Below are positions 36,770 to 47,000 of a stretch of 64,000 bases of DNA, piece by piece (position 1 is the stretch's first letter; each line of letters opens with the position of its first letter). Origin of the DNA: Teredinibacter franksiae. Lineage in GTDB: Bacteria > Pseudomonadota > Gammaproteobacteria > Pseudomonadales > Cellvibrionaceae. A program made the translations under genes and the position numbers. The stretch spans positions 3,732,501 through 3,796,500 of the forward strand of contig NZ_JACJUV010000001.1 in the NCBI RefSeq assembly GCF_014218805.1, given 5' to 3'. The notes below the pieces were generated by a model that saw only the letters and a list, made by a program, of their open reading frames with translations, did not search any database and had not been told where the DNA came from.

Positions 36770-37642
36770 TTAGCTCGCTGGAATTTTTCTTTGAAGAAGT
36801 AAACACAGGATGAATGCGACCAGCGCAAACCGCCCAAGGATAACTTGATCTAGCAAAAATAAAAAAGAGGCATCTAAAAGGCAAATCCCCGCTAAAAGGT
36901 TGGAGATAGCCTTGCCGATGTTTCGCGTCTCTCCAGGCATAAGAGAGCGAATGGAATAGAGTGTCCAAAAAATGGTGGCTAAAAGGGTGGCCAGTAGAAT
37001 GATGCTGAAATTATTGGTGATTGATGCGAAATAAATAACGGTGGCAGTGGGGCAATACAGTAGAGCAATTGGCCACATACTATTCATTTGATTGAGGTGT
37101 TCGGATCTTGCAAGGTAAGTAATGCCTGCGATGTAAGCCATAACACAGGCGCCGATGGCCAGTACCGGCCAGCCGGAATTACTTAAAAGATCGGCGGCTG
37201 TAACGTATACCAATAGTCGGCAGGCGCCCATAATCCATGCGCTGAAACTCCAAGCCTTGTGTTTCCAGTCGTAGATTAAAATACACACTATTAGGCCAAC
37301 GGCAGAGATTAGGGCGCTGATAATTTGCTCTTCTCGGGCGATGGTTACAATAAGTAAGATGGCCGCTAAAAAAAACAGGGAACCAAAGGCGGCGGCCTCT
37401 TCTACGGTAGTTTCTTTGCTGGGGATTGGCCGGGTAGCATTATGCTGAGCATCCCATTTGGCGTCGAAGGCATCATTAAGGAACATGCCGCCGATGTACA
37501 TCAGGCTCATGGCCACCATGGCAATAATGGCTAGCGTGTAGTCGGTTAAAAGGCCTGCGAAAGCTAGGCCAACAGCGGTGTTTGTCCATATTGTGGGCAG
37601 ATTCGACATTCGGCCCAGTTTCAACATCGTGGAGACTTTCAC
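36770..37642 (-). CDS. eboC: EboC: UbiA-family prenyltransferase-like membrane protein
   Basis: 290-residue polytopic inner-membrane protein of the UbiA superfamily. It has the first aspartate-rich motif NDAFDAKWD with RPIPSKE close by, preceded by the conserved NLPTIWTN, and about nine hydrophobic helices. It may transfer a prenyl chain or handle a lipid-linked intermediate. The start is read as GTG 37642: AAAGGAG (37657-37651) lies 8 bases before it, and GTGA overlaps the eboE stop by 4 bp, giving tight translational coupling. An alternative is ATG 37627. Confidence 0.9.
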   Translation of the reverse strand: MKVSTMLKLGRMSNLPTIWTNTAVGLAFAGLLTDYTLAIIAMVAMSLMYIGGMFLNDAFDAKWDAQHNATRPIPSKETTVEEAAAFGSLFFLAAILLIVTIAREEQIISALISAVGLIVCILIYDWKHKAWSFSAWIMGACRLLVYVTAADLLSNSGWPVLAIGACVMAYIAGITYLARSEHLNQMNSMWPIALLYCPTATVIYFASITNNFSIILLATLLATIFWTLYSIRSLMPGETRNIGKAISNLLAGICLLDASFLFLLDQVILGRFALVAFILCLLLQRKIPAS

Positions 37643-38835
37643 TCTAACAACTCCTTTACCCACAAAATTTCTCGGCTTATTGCCTCTGTAACAGTAGCAG
37701 TCTGCAGCTCTTGGGGCAAAACGTCAAAGGTGTAAGTTTCTACTTCCAGATGGGGCGAAAGAGGTGACAAGTTGTGTTGTTGAATTAAATTAATTAAATC
37801 GGTTTGGGTTGTTTGCAGTTCGTCGAACTCGCTGTAGAACACGGGCACATGAAAGTGGCTACGCAAAGCGGCACCTTTGGGGGCGCTTGCTAGTGCTTCA
37901 GGGAGGTCGAGATAAAACACTGGCTTAGTTGTGCCCGGTGCCATAACGCTGGTTTGGTGGAGATACACGGGGTCTACAAAAGCGTGTAATTGTTGTTGTG
38001 CACGGTCATTTAGGTGGTTTACTTGTAATGCCGCCGTCAGCTGTATTTTGTGGATGGGAATGTCGGCAGAAAGAATTTGTCGTGCTGCATCGGTTGCACT
38101 CTCAAACATTACCGCTGCGTGACAGGTGTCTAAGCAGATACCGAGGTGTGCTTTTACGTTCTGGCTAATCGCGGCAGGCGTGCAATGGTTGGGTAGTTTC
38201 TTTTGTACGTATGCTAGAGCGCTTGGCGATAATAAATATTGTTGGAAGAAGTTGATTGTGCCAGCGGTTGTTTCCAGTAAACAGCCGGGTTCAGGTTCCA
38301 GCGCTAGCTGAATTGTTTTTCCGCTGCTGGCCTGAAGCGCTATTAAAAAACAGACAAAATCGAGAACAGTATTGGCAGCTGTTTGCATTTTTTCTTCGGA
38401 ATCGAAATCGCTACGAAAGCCGATTGGTACTGTAGAAATACTGCCCTTGCTGTTTTCAGGAAGAAATTCACTGAGTAAGAGAGCGAGATCACAGCTGTAT
38501 TCAAAGCGTTGCGGGGTTTGCCAGTCGGGTTGGTAGACCTGTTCTTTAACCGCCACTTTGTGAAAAGTGCCGTAGGGAAAACCGTTGAGTGTAAAAATAT
38601 AGAGCTGGTGTTCGCCGAGCCAGGTTTTAAATTCGTTGCGCGCGGCGGTATCGGTACATAGATACTTGGCGGCTTGAGCCGACAACCGAAGGCCGAGCCC
38701 AAAAGGCTGCCGAGGGCACACGGCCTGTTTAATTGGAGGGAGCTTGTTTTTTAACTGAGCAAAGAGTGTAGGCCAATCTTCACCAGGGTGAATATTGGTA
38801 CAGTAGGTTAGCTGGCAATTATTGGCGATTTCCAT
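37639..38835 (-). CDS. eboE: EboE: sugar-phosphate-isomerase-like TIM barrel
   Basis: 398 residues related to xylose-isomerase-like TIM-barrel proteins and to the EboE 'metabolite traffic' family. Features include the N-terminal LTYCTNIHPGEDW, NGFPYGTFH, ALEPEPGCLLE and GICLDTCHAAVMFE, the last two carrying the Glu/Asp/His candidates for metal binding. Cytoplasmic, no signal peptide. It starts about 20 bp after the eboD stop and overlaps eboC by 4 bp. Confidence 0.88.
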   Translation of the reverse strand: MEIANNCQLTYCTNIHPGEDWPTLFAQLKNKLPPIKQAVCPRQPFGLGLRLSAQAAKYLCTDTAARNEFKTWLGEHQLYIFTLNGFPYGTFHKVAVKEQVYQPDWQTPQRFEYSCDLALLLSEFLPENSKGSISTVPIGFRSDFDSEEKMQTAANTVLDFVCFLIALQASSGKTIQLALEPEPGCLLETTAGTINFFQQYLLSPSALAYVQKKLPNHCTPAAISQNVKAHLGICLDTCHAAVMFESATDAARQILSADIPIHKIQLTAALQVNHLNDRAQQQLHAFVDPVYLHQTSVMAPGTTKPVFYLDLPEALASAPKGAALRSHFHVPVFYSEFDELQTTQTDLINLIQQHNLSPLSPHLEVETYTFDVLPQELQTATVTEAISREILWVKELLE

Positions 38836-38855
38836 AGCCGATCCGAACCTGCGAG

Positions 38856-40730
38856 CTACACAGTGAGTTCGGGTGTGGAATTGGAGCTTTCCAGCACAGA
38901 TTCAGAGTAGCCTTTCAACTTGTCGCGTGCACTTAGCATGGCCAAGTGATCTATTGCGTCGGCCTCAAAGGTTTCGCCAATACTGGTTAACAGCGTTATG
39001 CACAAGCGGCCGCCGAGGTGCTGACGAAATTCTTCCAAGCCTTTAATGAGTGCGCTAGTGCCTTCGTCGTCTACCCACTCCAGGCTAGGGTGCCAAATGT
39101 TAAAGCCTAGATCATGCAATAGCTGAAGAACCATTTCGGCGTCTGCTCGCTTTAACAGGCCAATTTCTACTGCGTAAAGTGTGTCTAGTGCCATGCCGAT
39201 GGCAACCGCTTCGCCATGGCAAAGTTCGTGCTGAGTGAGGGTCTCAAGTTTGTGGGCGCTCCAGTGGCCGTAATCCAATGGCCGCGCACTGCCCATTTCA
39301 AAAGGGTCGCCACCATTGCAAATTTGGTTGAGGTGCAGCTCCGCGCAACGTCGAATAAGCCAGTGGTTGGTTTTGGGTTCGCGATTAAAGAGTTCGGCGC
39401 GGTGTTCGCAAATCCAATAAAAAAAGCGGCTGTCACGAATCAGGGCAACTTTAATGGCTTCGGCAAAACCAGCGCGGAAATCGCGGTTACTCAATGTCTG
39501 TAAAAATTCCGCATCGTTAATGATGGCGTGCGGTACGGCAAAACAACCGAGTAGGTTTTTAAGACCGTTACTGTTTATGCCGTTTTTAACGCCTACCCCG
39601 GCGTCGTTTTGAGCGAGTACGGTGGTAGGCATACGCACCAGTCGCATACCGCGATGAAATGTAGAGGCCGCATAGCCCACAGCATCCAATAAGCCGCCAC
39701 CGCCAATAGCAATGACGTAGGCGTGTCGGTCGAGCGCGTCGGTGAGCATATGATCGTGCATACGCTCGATTTGCGCGTGGTTTTTTGCGGCTTCGCCACC
39801 CGGTATGGCAATAGGCGTTGATTGAAGATTCAGCTGATGGTGTTTACAGTAATGTTCAATTTTGGCGGTTAAACCCGGGTGAGAATTTAAAACCTCTTGA
39901 TCGACAAAAAACTGTAGTTTGATGGCGGTATCTTCCGCTCTATTGCGTCGTAACTGGCTTACAAGCAGCGTGTTTTGAGGGTGAAAGGCATCCTGGGTGA
40001 AGCTTAGTGGGTAGCTAAAGTTGACACTAAAGCTAGGGTTCAGCTGATCGTTGGTAAACGCCGTTTGGGGTAAATGTTGGCTAGACGACTTAAGCTTCTG
40101 TACAAATCGAAAGATACCAAGTGCGCTCATGGGCAAAATAATGCTGCCAGCGAAGGCGAGAATGAACGATGTGCTGGCGTTAGCCCAAGCGCCTGCAGCT
40201 GAATAGGCCAAAGCAATACCCGCGTTTGAGAGCAGGGTAACGCGCAGGAATGCGGCGAAGGGCATGCGCGCAATCCCTGCCGCAACAACACTGGCTTCGG
40301 CCAGCACGGGTACTGCTCGAGAAAAGATTAAAGCGCCTGTGCCGTAGCGTTGTGTCAACTGTTGGGCCGAATGAATATCTTGAGTTGAGAAAAAGCGCAT
40401 TAAGAAGCGATTCCCCGCACCGGCTCCGAGTAGATAGCCCAATATGCAAGCCGCACTCATACCTAGCCAGACCAGCACAAAACCCGAAATAAAACCGTAG
40501 TTAATCACGGCCCATATGGACAGTACAGACGAGGGGATAGGTAACAAAATATCGGCGTCTAAGCCAGTGAAAATGGCCACGGCGATGCCTAGCGGGTTAC
40601 TCGCAGCGCTAGAATGGTGGTTCACAAAGGCATGAACGGGCTCTTCAAACAGTAGGTGCGATGCGACTATTGCGATCATCAACAGGGCGACAATAAGCCC
40701 ATAACGGGTGGCTACATGGCGTGTGGGCAT
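38856..40730 (-). CDS. eboD: DedA/VTT domain fused to EboD (3-dehydroquinate-synthase-like)
   Basis: 624 residues from ATG 40730, chosen over the frame opening at 40817 because AGAGGT precedes it by 8 bases and the first membrane helix follows at once. The N-terminal half (about 10-220) is a DedA/SNARE-associated-type membrane domain with several helices and the pattern FSRAVPVLAEASVVAAGIARM. The C-terminal half (about 245-610) is dehydroquinate-synthase-like: GGGGLLDAVGYAASTFHRGM, MPTTVLAQNDAGVGVKNGIN, with metal-ligand candidates in AGFAEAIKVALI, YGHWSAHKLE and LCHGEAVAIGM. EboD usually lacks a membrane domain, so this fusion ties a soluble cyclase-like enzyme to a lipid-transport-type module. 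First gene of the ebo operon. Confidence 0.9.
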   Translation of the reverse strand: MPTRHVATRYGLIVALLMIAIVASHLLFEEPVHAFVNHHSSAASNPLGIAVAIFTGLDADILLPIPSSVLSIWAVINYGFISGFVLVWLGMSAACILGYLLGAGAGNRFLMRFFSTQDIHSAQQLTQRYGTGALIFSRAVPVLAEASVVAAGIARMPFAAFLRVTLLSNAGIALAYSAAGAWANASTSFILAFAGSIILPMSALGIFRFVQKLKSSSQHLPQTAFTNDQLNPSFSVNFSYPLSFTQDAFHPQNTLLVSQLRRNRAEDTAIKLQFFVDQEVLNSHPGLTAKIEHYCKHHQLNLQSTPIAIPGGEAAKNHAQIERMHDHMLTDALDRHAYVIAIGGGGLLDAVGYAASTFHRGMRLVRMPTTVLAQNDAGVGVKNGINSNGLKNLLGCFAVPHAIINDAEFLQTLSNRDFRAGFAEAIKVALIRDSRFFYWICEHRAELFNREPKTNHWLIRRCAELHLNQICNGGDPFEMGSARPLDYGHWSAHKLETLTQHELCHGEAVAIGMALDTLYAVEIGLLKRADAEMVLQLLHDLGFNIWHPSLEWVDDEGTSALIKGLEEFRQHLGGRLCITLLTSIGETFEADAIDHLAMLSARDKLKGYSESVLESSNSTPELTV

Positions 40731-40948
40731 GGGTATACCTCTGGCTTCTTTTATTATTATTTTGACGCGGCTTAGTATGTGTTTATGTGCTGTGAACTCG
40801 TCGATGCATGCACGCATCGGGTAAGCTCACCCGAAGAGCTTAATTCAAGCGGCGACTTAAATCCACGCTCAAGGCCACATTTGACCCAGAGCTAACGCTA
40901 ACCGTTGGGCGCTACTTCAGCATGGCTGGGGCTTGTCGGGCTTAAAGA

Positions 40949-41503
40949 CTATTTGGCGTCCGCTTCGCGGACTAAACGCAGCATTTTAGGGTTGATTCGC
41001 TCGTCGTAGGTTGCCGCGCCATTGCCGAAATCAACATACCAGGAGTAGTGAGTATAAAAGTGGTAAGGCGAGGACGACCACACATGGCTCCCCGGAGTGC
41101 TGGGAAACACTTCGAGGTTTATGGCAGGGTAAGCGCACTGAAGCTCTGCCAAGGTGCTGAGTTCGCGAATATTGGGTAGGCGCCAGTCTTTATGGCCCCC
41201 TGGCGGCTTTTCGTTATTTACCGCTGAAACAGCGAGTAGGGCTTGCGCCCAAGTAAAACCTGTAGCTTCGCCCTGACTACAGTTGACGCCGGTGCTGCCA
41301 ACAAGGCACTGGGCCCACATCAAACCGGTGGCGCTATCGGTTACCGTTTGGTTTAGATTTACCTGGAAGTGGGCGCTGGGAGTTGTCTGGGCCATATTGT
41401 CGAGTTGACACGTTTGTTCGGCGTAGCTAAGCGCGGTGGCTGCCAGACCTATTATCGTGCTCATGACGTGTAAGAGGTGTTTAGTTAGGAGTGTCTGCTT
41501 CAT
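40949..41503 (-). CDS. Exported DUF1566 (Lcl C-terminal-like) protein
   Basis: 184 residues from ATG 41503; the frame opens at 41614 but this Met starts a signal peptide (MKQTLLTKHLLHVMSTIIGL...ATALSYA). The mature part is a DUF1566 domain: VTDSATGLMWAQC, FTWAQALLAVSAVN, DWRLPNIRELSTLAELQC and HVWSSSPYHFYTHYSWYVDF. This fold occurs in surface and lectin-like proteins; the function here is unknown. It begins 10 bp after the stop of the neighbouring DUF1566 lipoprotein, so the two form an operon. Confidence 0.8.
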   Translation of the reverse strand: MKQTLLTKHLLHVMSTIIGLAATALSYAEQTCQLDNMAQTTPSAHFQVNLNQTVTDSATGLMWAQCLVGSTGVNCSQGEATGFTWAQALLAVSAVNNEKPPGGHKDWRLPNIRELSTLAELQCAYPAINLEVFPSTPGSHVWSSSPYHFYTHYSWYVDFGNGAATYDERINPKMLRLVREADAK

Positions 41504-41513
41504 AGGTGACTCG

Positions 41514-42365
41514 TTATTGTTCTTTTTTGGTCGTGCGAACCAGCCTGATAAATCGGCTGTTGTTACGTTGCAGGGGTGCGGTAAAACCAAACTGGAAACT
41601 AACGGCCCAGGCACTGGTGCTGTGTCCGGCTACGGGCGAGCTGCTCCAGTAAAACTCGTTTTTGGTATTGGGAAAGAACTGAGTATCGATGGCGGGTTGT
41701 GATTGGCCAAAATACACTAGTGTTTCCAGCTCTGGGCGGGTAGGTATTCGCCAGTCACTGTGGCCGCACAAGCTTTCGTTGTTGACGCGGCTTATAAATT
41801 CGTCGGTATTGCAGTAGCTTGCTGGCTGATTGGCTTGATAGCCCGCACACTGATTGTAGCGTTGGTTCCAGTCGCCAATGGCACCGCCGTTAGTTTTGGT
41901 GTTGCCGCTGTACCAAGTGAAGCGGTCATCGCCGTCGTGTAGGCCTGCATTGCCCTTTATACCGTCTATTGGTTTTTTTACTTCCCACATTAAACCACTG
42001 ACAGTGTCTCGCACACAGGCCCATTCCGCAGCATCATGCGGTCGGGGCTTACCCTCTGCACTTATTTTCTGGTAACTGAGGCCTCCAAGACCGTCACGAT
42101 CGTCCTTTAGCAACGCATCGCGGCCATGCAAGCAGTCTTGCTGGGCTAGAATGTCTCCACTGACTGATTCTCCTTCAGGCAGTATTTCTACGTTGATAGC
42201 CGCCGTGCAGGTATCGTTGATACCTTTCGGGTAGTTGCCGCCCCAGCGAATACCGGTGTCGTTAAGCTTTACCTGGCTGGTGCTGAGCGGCGGCGTGGAT
42301 TCACCACAACCGCTGACTATGGCGAGCAGGGCCGTAGCGCCCAGAACTGTTTTTAATTGTCGCAT
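41514..42365 (-). CDS. DUF1566 lipoprotein
   Basis: 283 residues. A type II signal (MRQLKTVLGATALLAIVSGC, lipobox AIVSGC with Cys20) directs it to a membrane. The mature protein has the DUF1566 pattern twice: a degenerate VRDTVSGLMWEVKKPIDG near 115, and a full HSDWRIPTRPELETLVYFG with EFYWSSSPVAGHS and RFIRLVR at the C-terminus. It is paired with the next DUF1566 gene, 10 bp apart. Probably surface-exposed; binding partner unknown. Confidence 0.82.
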   Translation of the reverse strand: MRQLKTVLGATALLAIVSGCGESTPPLSTSQVKLNDTGIRWGGNYPKGINDTCTAAINVEILPEGESVSGDILAQQDCLHGRDALLKDDRDGLGGLSYQKISAEGKPRPHDAAEWACVRDTVSGLMWEVKKPIDGIKGNAGLHDGDDRFTWYSGNTKTNGGAIGDWNQRYNQCAGYQANQPASYCNTDEFISRVNNESLCGHSDWRIPTRPELETLVYFGQSQPAIDTQFFPNTKNEFYWSSSPVAGHSTSAWAVSFQFGFTAPLQRNNSRFIRLVRTTKKEQ

Positions 42366-42623
42366 CGTTATTGTTTTTATCTGTTTTCAATTTTATTTTG
42401 TGCCGCGCGTGCGGCCTAGCGGGCTTATCATAAAGTGTTTTGTTCGAACTGCCTATACGCCTCAGCTCACCACGGATCACTGGTTTCGTGGCGCTCTTCT
42501 AGGGGACCTACAATTGTTGATATCGGCTATTTAAAGCTTTGGGATAAGGTGCTCTTTGCCAACTTGCCTAGCTCAACATCGCTATTCATGGCCTTCGCCG
42601 CTTTCTGTTCATCCTAAAAATAA
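42366..42623. other. Intergenic region upstream of the DUF1566 pair
   Basis: About 260 bp before the DUF1566 lipoprotein start. No gene or clear regulatory site was seen; the terminator of the DUF1552 gene is at its far end. Confidence 0.35.
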
Positions 42624-42645
42624 AAACCCGGCCGCAGCCGGGTTT
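42624..42645 (-). terminator. Intrinsic terminator of the DUF1552 gene
   Basis: AAACCCGGC (42624-42632) pairs with GCCGGGTTT (42637-42645) around CGCA. On the minus strand it is followed by TTTTTATTTTT. It lies 20 bp after the DUF1552 stop. Confidence 0.9.
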
Positions 42646-42665
42646 GGCTGATAAAAACCCTACAA

Positions 42666-43916
42666 TTAGGCAATAACGCCAGGAATAACGCTTGATTCGT
42701 AGCCCTGATATCCCGCTGCTTGATCAACGCCCAATATGACTGCCGAGGTGTGGATGACATGCAGTGGCGTGTAGGAGGATCCGCCTGCGTTGGAAACGCC
42801 GCGATTAATGGCACCACCACCACCGGCCATTATTAGGGGGGTATCTGTGCTGCTGTGGGCGTCGCCATTCCCCATGTCAGACAACTCACAGACGATGGTT
42901 GTGTCCAGTACGCCTGCAGTCTTCAGCGCCTGAATGGCGTAGGCCGAGAGGCTGCTCATATGCGCACGGTATTCACTGAAGTGAGGGTAGCTGGGGTCAC
43001 CATTGTTTCCGCCGTGAATTGAGCCGTGGTAGGTACCGGTGAAATTCAAATATGGGAAAGCAAATTCACCTTGGTGGTTGCCGAAGCCGATAGAGGCTGA
43101 AGCGGTGAGGTTGCAGCTCAATGCCATGGCGATAATATCTGCTTGCAGGTGGGCTTGCTGCTCGAAGGTGTCGAAGGTTAGCGCGAACGGGGTGGGTTCG
43201 CTAGCCGCATCGCAGGAGAGGGGGCTACCGCTTAAATCGTTCAAGCGAGTTTCGGTTTCTTCAATGGCGGTAAGGTGCGAATCTAGGCGGTGCTGCTCGT
43301 AGTTATCGAGCTTATTACCCAGGGCGTCTAAGGCTTCCTTGTGGGCATCGATCACGCTGCTTTTAGTATCGACAGCTTGATTGCCGCCTGATGGCAAGTT
43401 ACCGAATAGGCGCTGGAAGGCATTGAAGGGGTTGTCTTCAAAGGGGACTTCGGCACCGGCATCGCGAGTCATATAGCCGTGGCCGTTACTGTGTACACCC
43501 AAGTTGAGGTAACTGAAGGGCATATTAGCACTCAGGATGCGACCCACGTTCACATCAAAGCTGTCGTTAGACCAGGTGTTGTTCATCATTGTGTTCATAA
43601 CACCGTGACCGCCACGGTGGTGCCCCATATTCCGAAGGAAGTTGCAATCGCTGGCCACGCTGGCGTAAGGAGCCGACATGACAGGGAAATTACTGAGGTT
43701 CGAATTGGGGGCCCAATTTGAAGGAATGCAGCCGTCGGGGCAATAGATAATCAACGATTTGTTGGGGGCGTCTTGGGCCTCGGCTAGGCGAGACATCATC
43801 ATGCCGCCTACTAGCGGGGAGGCCTTGAGAAGTCCGCGGCTGATACCAGCTGCAGATAGTATTTTGAGGAAATCGCGGCGCTGTTTATCAAATTTATTCT
43901 TGTATCGCTTTTTCAT
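42666..43916 (-). CDS. Tat-exported DUF1552 protein
   Basis: 416 residues with a twin-arginine signal (RRDFLKILSAAG, about 13-24) followed by the DUF1552 body. Features include SLIIYCPDGCIPSNWAP, NMGHHRGGHGVMNT, LGVHSNGHGYMTRDAG, the FGNHQGEFAFPY region and a C-terminal CELSDMGNGDAHSSTDTPLIMAGG. DUF1552 is related to the DUF1501/sulfatase-like alkaline-phosphatase superfamily and is nearly always encoded beside a DUF1592-group protein, as here. Tat export implies folding with a cofactor or metal in the cytoplasm. The upstream gene ends 85 bp away, across a hairpin, so they form one operon. Confidence 0.9.
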   Translation of the reverse strand: MKKRYKNKFDKQRRDFLKILSAAGISRGLLKASPLVGGMMMSRLAEAQDAPNKSLIIYCPDGCIPSNWAPNSNLSNFPVMSAPYASVASDCNFLRNMGHHRGGHGVMNTMMNNTWSNDSFDVNVGRILSANMPFSYLNLGVHSNGHGYMTRDAGAEVPFEDNPFNAFQRLFGNLPSGGNQAVDTKSSVIDAHKEALDALGNKLDNYEQHRLDSHLTAIEETETRLNDLSGSPLSCDAASEPTPFALTFDTFEQQAHLQADIIAMALSCNLTASASIGFGNHQGEFAFPYLNFTGTYHGSIHGGNNGDPSYPHFSEYRAHMSSLSAYAIQALKTAGVLDTTIVCELSDMGNGDAHSSTDTPLIMAGGGGAINRGVSNAGGSSYTPLHVIHTSAVILGVDQAAGYQGYESSVIPGVIA

Positions 43917-43972
43917 GATCTTAACCTTTAGATTTATTCACTCATATTCGGAACGTTGTTTAAGCTAGGGAG

Positions 43973-43993
43973 GGCCGCTGCAGGGCAGCGGCC
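43973..43993 (-). other. Intercistronic hairpin between the multimodular redox gene and DUF1552
   Basis: GGCCGCTG (43973-43980) pairs with CAGCGGCC (43986-43993) around a 5-base loop, 8 bp after the upstream stop. There is no T-tract on the minus strand, so it more likely protects or processes the transcript than ends it. Confidence 0.5.
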
Positions 43994-44001
43994 ACTAGGC
44001 C

Positions 44002-47000
44002 TTACTCGCTTCTAGACCAAGCCTTGCGGTAGCGCACAGCATCGATCGTACTTAAGCGCTCCAACATTACTCTTGGGCTTTGTTCCATCATGGTGTTTGT
44101 CAGGTCTCGAACTGCACAGGCATAGCCATTTTTCTCTTCAGCTGCCAGTGTCGGACCTTCAAGGTCATCAACATTAATACCTTCAATACCCACACCTGTC
44201 ATAAAGCGGAATAGGTTCTGGGGCACACACTGTTGGGCGTTAGGCAAGGTGGTAATCACCTGTCCCAAGTTTTTGGTGCCCTGGAAGGCAATTGAAATAC
44301 CTTTGTCGTTCAGATTTTCAGGAGCGTATACCGCACCGGTGGCATCAATACTATTGCCTTTCAAATCTGTATTGCGTGGTCTGCCCACAGGGCTGAAGTC
44401 CTCCATTCCAAAGCCCAGTGGGTTGATCCACTCGGCGTGACATACCTGACAAGCGGCGTCACCGGTAATGGCTTCGTACTTCATGCGGTTGGTTGTAGAT
44501 GATGCAGCGAGGAAATCGGCTAATTCTTCGATCTTCTCTGCGCGATCCGCAAACACGCCGGCTGGTGGCTCTGGCTGGTCCTGACACAACATTCTGCGGC
44601 GTACTCTTACGGAGCGACGAATCGGAGAGGTTTCAACTTCTTCTGCCCAGCGAGCCATGAAAGCACCGTTGGCGAGAATACCGCCTCGGTCAGTAGTATT
44701 TACCATTTGGAAACCATTGCCGCTAACACCGTTAATACCGTAGTACTGAGCCAGTGGGCCATTGACGAAGGTGTAGTTGGCGCTATAAAGGGAGTCGAAC
44801 TGCTCACTCTCTTCCAGCATTACATAGGCAAATACTTCACGGATTTCTTGTTTCATGTGTGGAATCACGGCGTTGAAGCCTGGCCAGGTCGCGTCATCTT
44901 TCGGAGCTGCTTCCAAGTGCTCGGTATCCAACCAGTGAGCGACAAAGTTACCCAGCTGTTCCTTAGCCTCATTGCTGCCCAGTAAGCGTTGGGCTTCGGT
45001 TAGGATTGCAGGTTCAGAGCGCAACTGGTTGTTCTGAGCCTTCTGCCAAGTGGTGTTATCTGGTGATGAACCCGTAAAGGTGTAGCTCAACCAGGAGGCC
45101 ATTTCGTAGGAGGTCAGTTCGTATACATCACTGTCGATACCGGTATTGGATGGGTTCAGCTCACCAACTTCATGGCGGTAGATGAACTGTGGTGAGGACA
45201 GTGCCGCTTCTAGTGCCATCTGGATACCCGTCTTCACATCACCGTTGGTGGCGCTGCCGTTGGCCATGGTTGAGTACGTACTACTCTCGTTGCCTTCTAG
45301 GGGTCTGCGGAAAATGCGTGGCAACAGGGTATTCACGAACTCATTGGCACAGGATTGGTTAAAGTTACCGTTACAACTGAGGGCGCCGGTAAAATTGCTG
45401 TCAGCGACCAGTTGGGCAACGTTTTCAGCCACAGTGAGGTAGCTGTCGTAACTACCGTTAACAACTGACGAGTGAGTGTTGTTTACGAAGTAACCAATGA
45501 TGGTATCGGCTACCAGCCCCTCGGAAACATCGACATTGATGCCCAGCAGGTCTTCAACTGTGCTCTGGTATTCCGGTCGGGTGAGCAGTTTCAACTGGCG
45601 AGCGCCGTAGCTCGTTTGGTTATTACACACCAGTGTGTTGTCGTTACCCCAGAAGGTGGTTTCGAGGTAGTCGACAACCTTTTCTGCACAGGTCTGTCCA
45701 CAGGAACCCGGGTTGTTCTGCGGCATTTGTGTTGCGATATAGGCCGCCATATCAGCCTTGTCTTGGGTGGTGTTCAATGCGATTCCCACTGAACCACCCG
45801 CCGCATCAGCACCGTGACAGCTGGAGCACTGTGTAGCAAACTCCTGCTCGCCGGTCATCTCGCTGCTAGAGGAGCTGCTGGAAGAGCTGCTGGAAGAGCT
45901 GGACGGTCCGCCGGGGCCGGTACAGGACGGGGCGCTGAAGTTGCTGTTGCTATCTTTATTACCCTGCACACCGAAGCTGGCAGAACCGCCATTTGCACTA
46001 AGGTTGCCATTAAAGCCAACGTTAGTGGCCGTAATAGTGGTGGCATTTTCAACCAGGTTCACATTCCACGAGCCGGTGACTTGTGGATCAGCGTTGAACC
46101 CAAGGGTGATCTCCCAACCACTTACGGCCGAGCTGCCGTTGTTGGTGACAGTGATATCCAATTGATAGCCAGAGCCCCAGTCGTTGCCAACTTCGGCTAC
46201 ACAAGTAACTCCACTACCGGGAGATGAGCTGGAACTGCTGCTGGACGATGAACTGGAACTGCTGCTGGACGATGAACTGGAACTGCTGGACGACGAGCTG
46301 CTGCTAGTTGAACTGCTGCTGGAGGAGCCGCCTACAGGTACCAACTTATAGAGATCGCCACCATAGTTAACAAAGTACAGCTCACCATTATTGGCTTCGC
46401 CAAAAGAGGCAATGTTGTGGTTGGTGTTGGCGATTTCTTCACGCGAGTAGTTACCGTTGCCATTATTAGACACGGCCCAAATGCGACCGGTTTCGTAGTC
46501 ACCTACAAAGTACTGACCGTTGCGCCCGGCAATGCGATTGCCTCGGTACACATAGCCGCCGGTTATGGAAGCGCTTATACCATGGTCGAGTTCCATAATG
46601 GGGTCGATGTAAGGACCGCTGGTGTTACAGCTGTTTGACGTTTGGTGAGCACCTTCCCGGCAGCGCCAACCGTAGTTACCACCGGCCTGAATTATGTCGA
46701 TTTCTTCCCAGGCGGCCTGGCCAACGTCTGCCAGCCACAATTGACCGGTTTGTCGATCGAAGCTCCAACGCCACGGGTTGCGCAAGCCATAGGCAAAGAC
46801 TTCATCTTGTGCATTGCCGTCGCCAACGAAGGGGTTGTCGCTTGGAATGCTGTAGGGCGAACCGTTATCCACATCGATACGAATCATAGTACCGAAGTAG
46901 TTACTCGGGTCCTGAGCATCATTCTGTGGGTCGTTGGCAGAGCCACCGTCGCCGAAGGCTGCGTAGAGATAGCCATCGGGACCAAAGTGGAGGTCACCAC

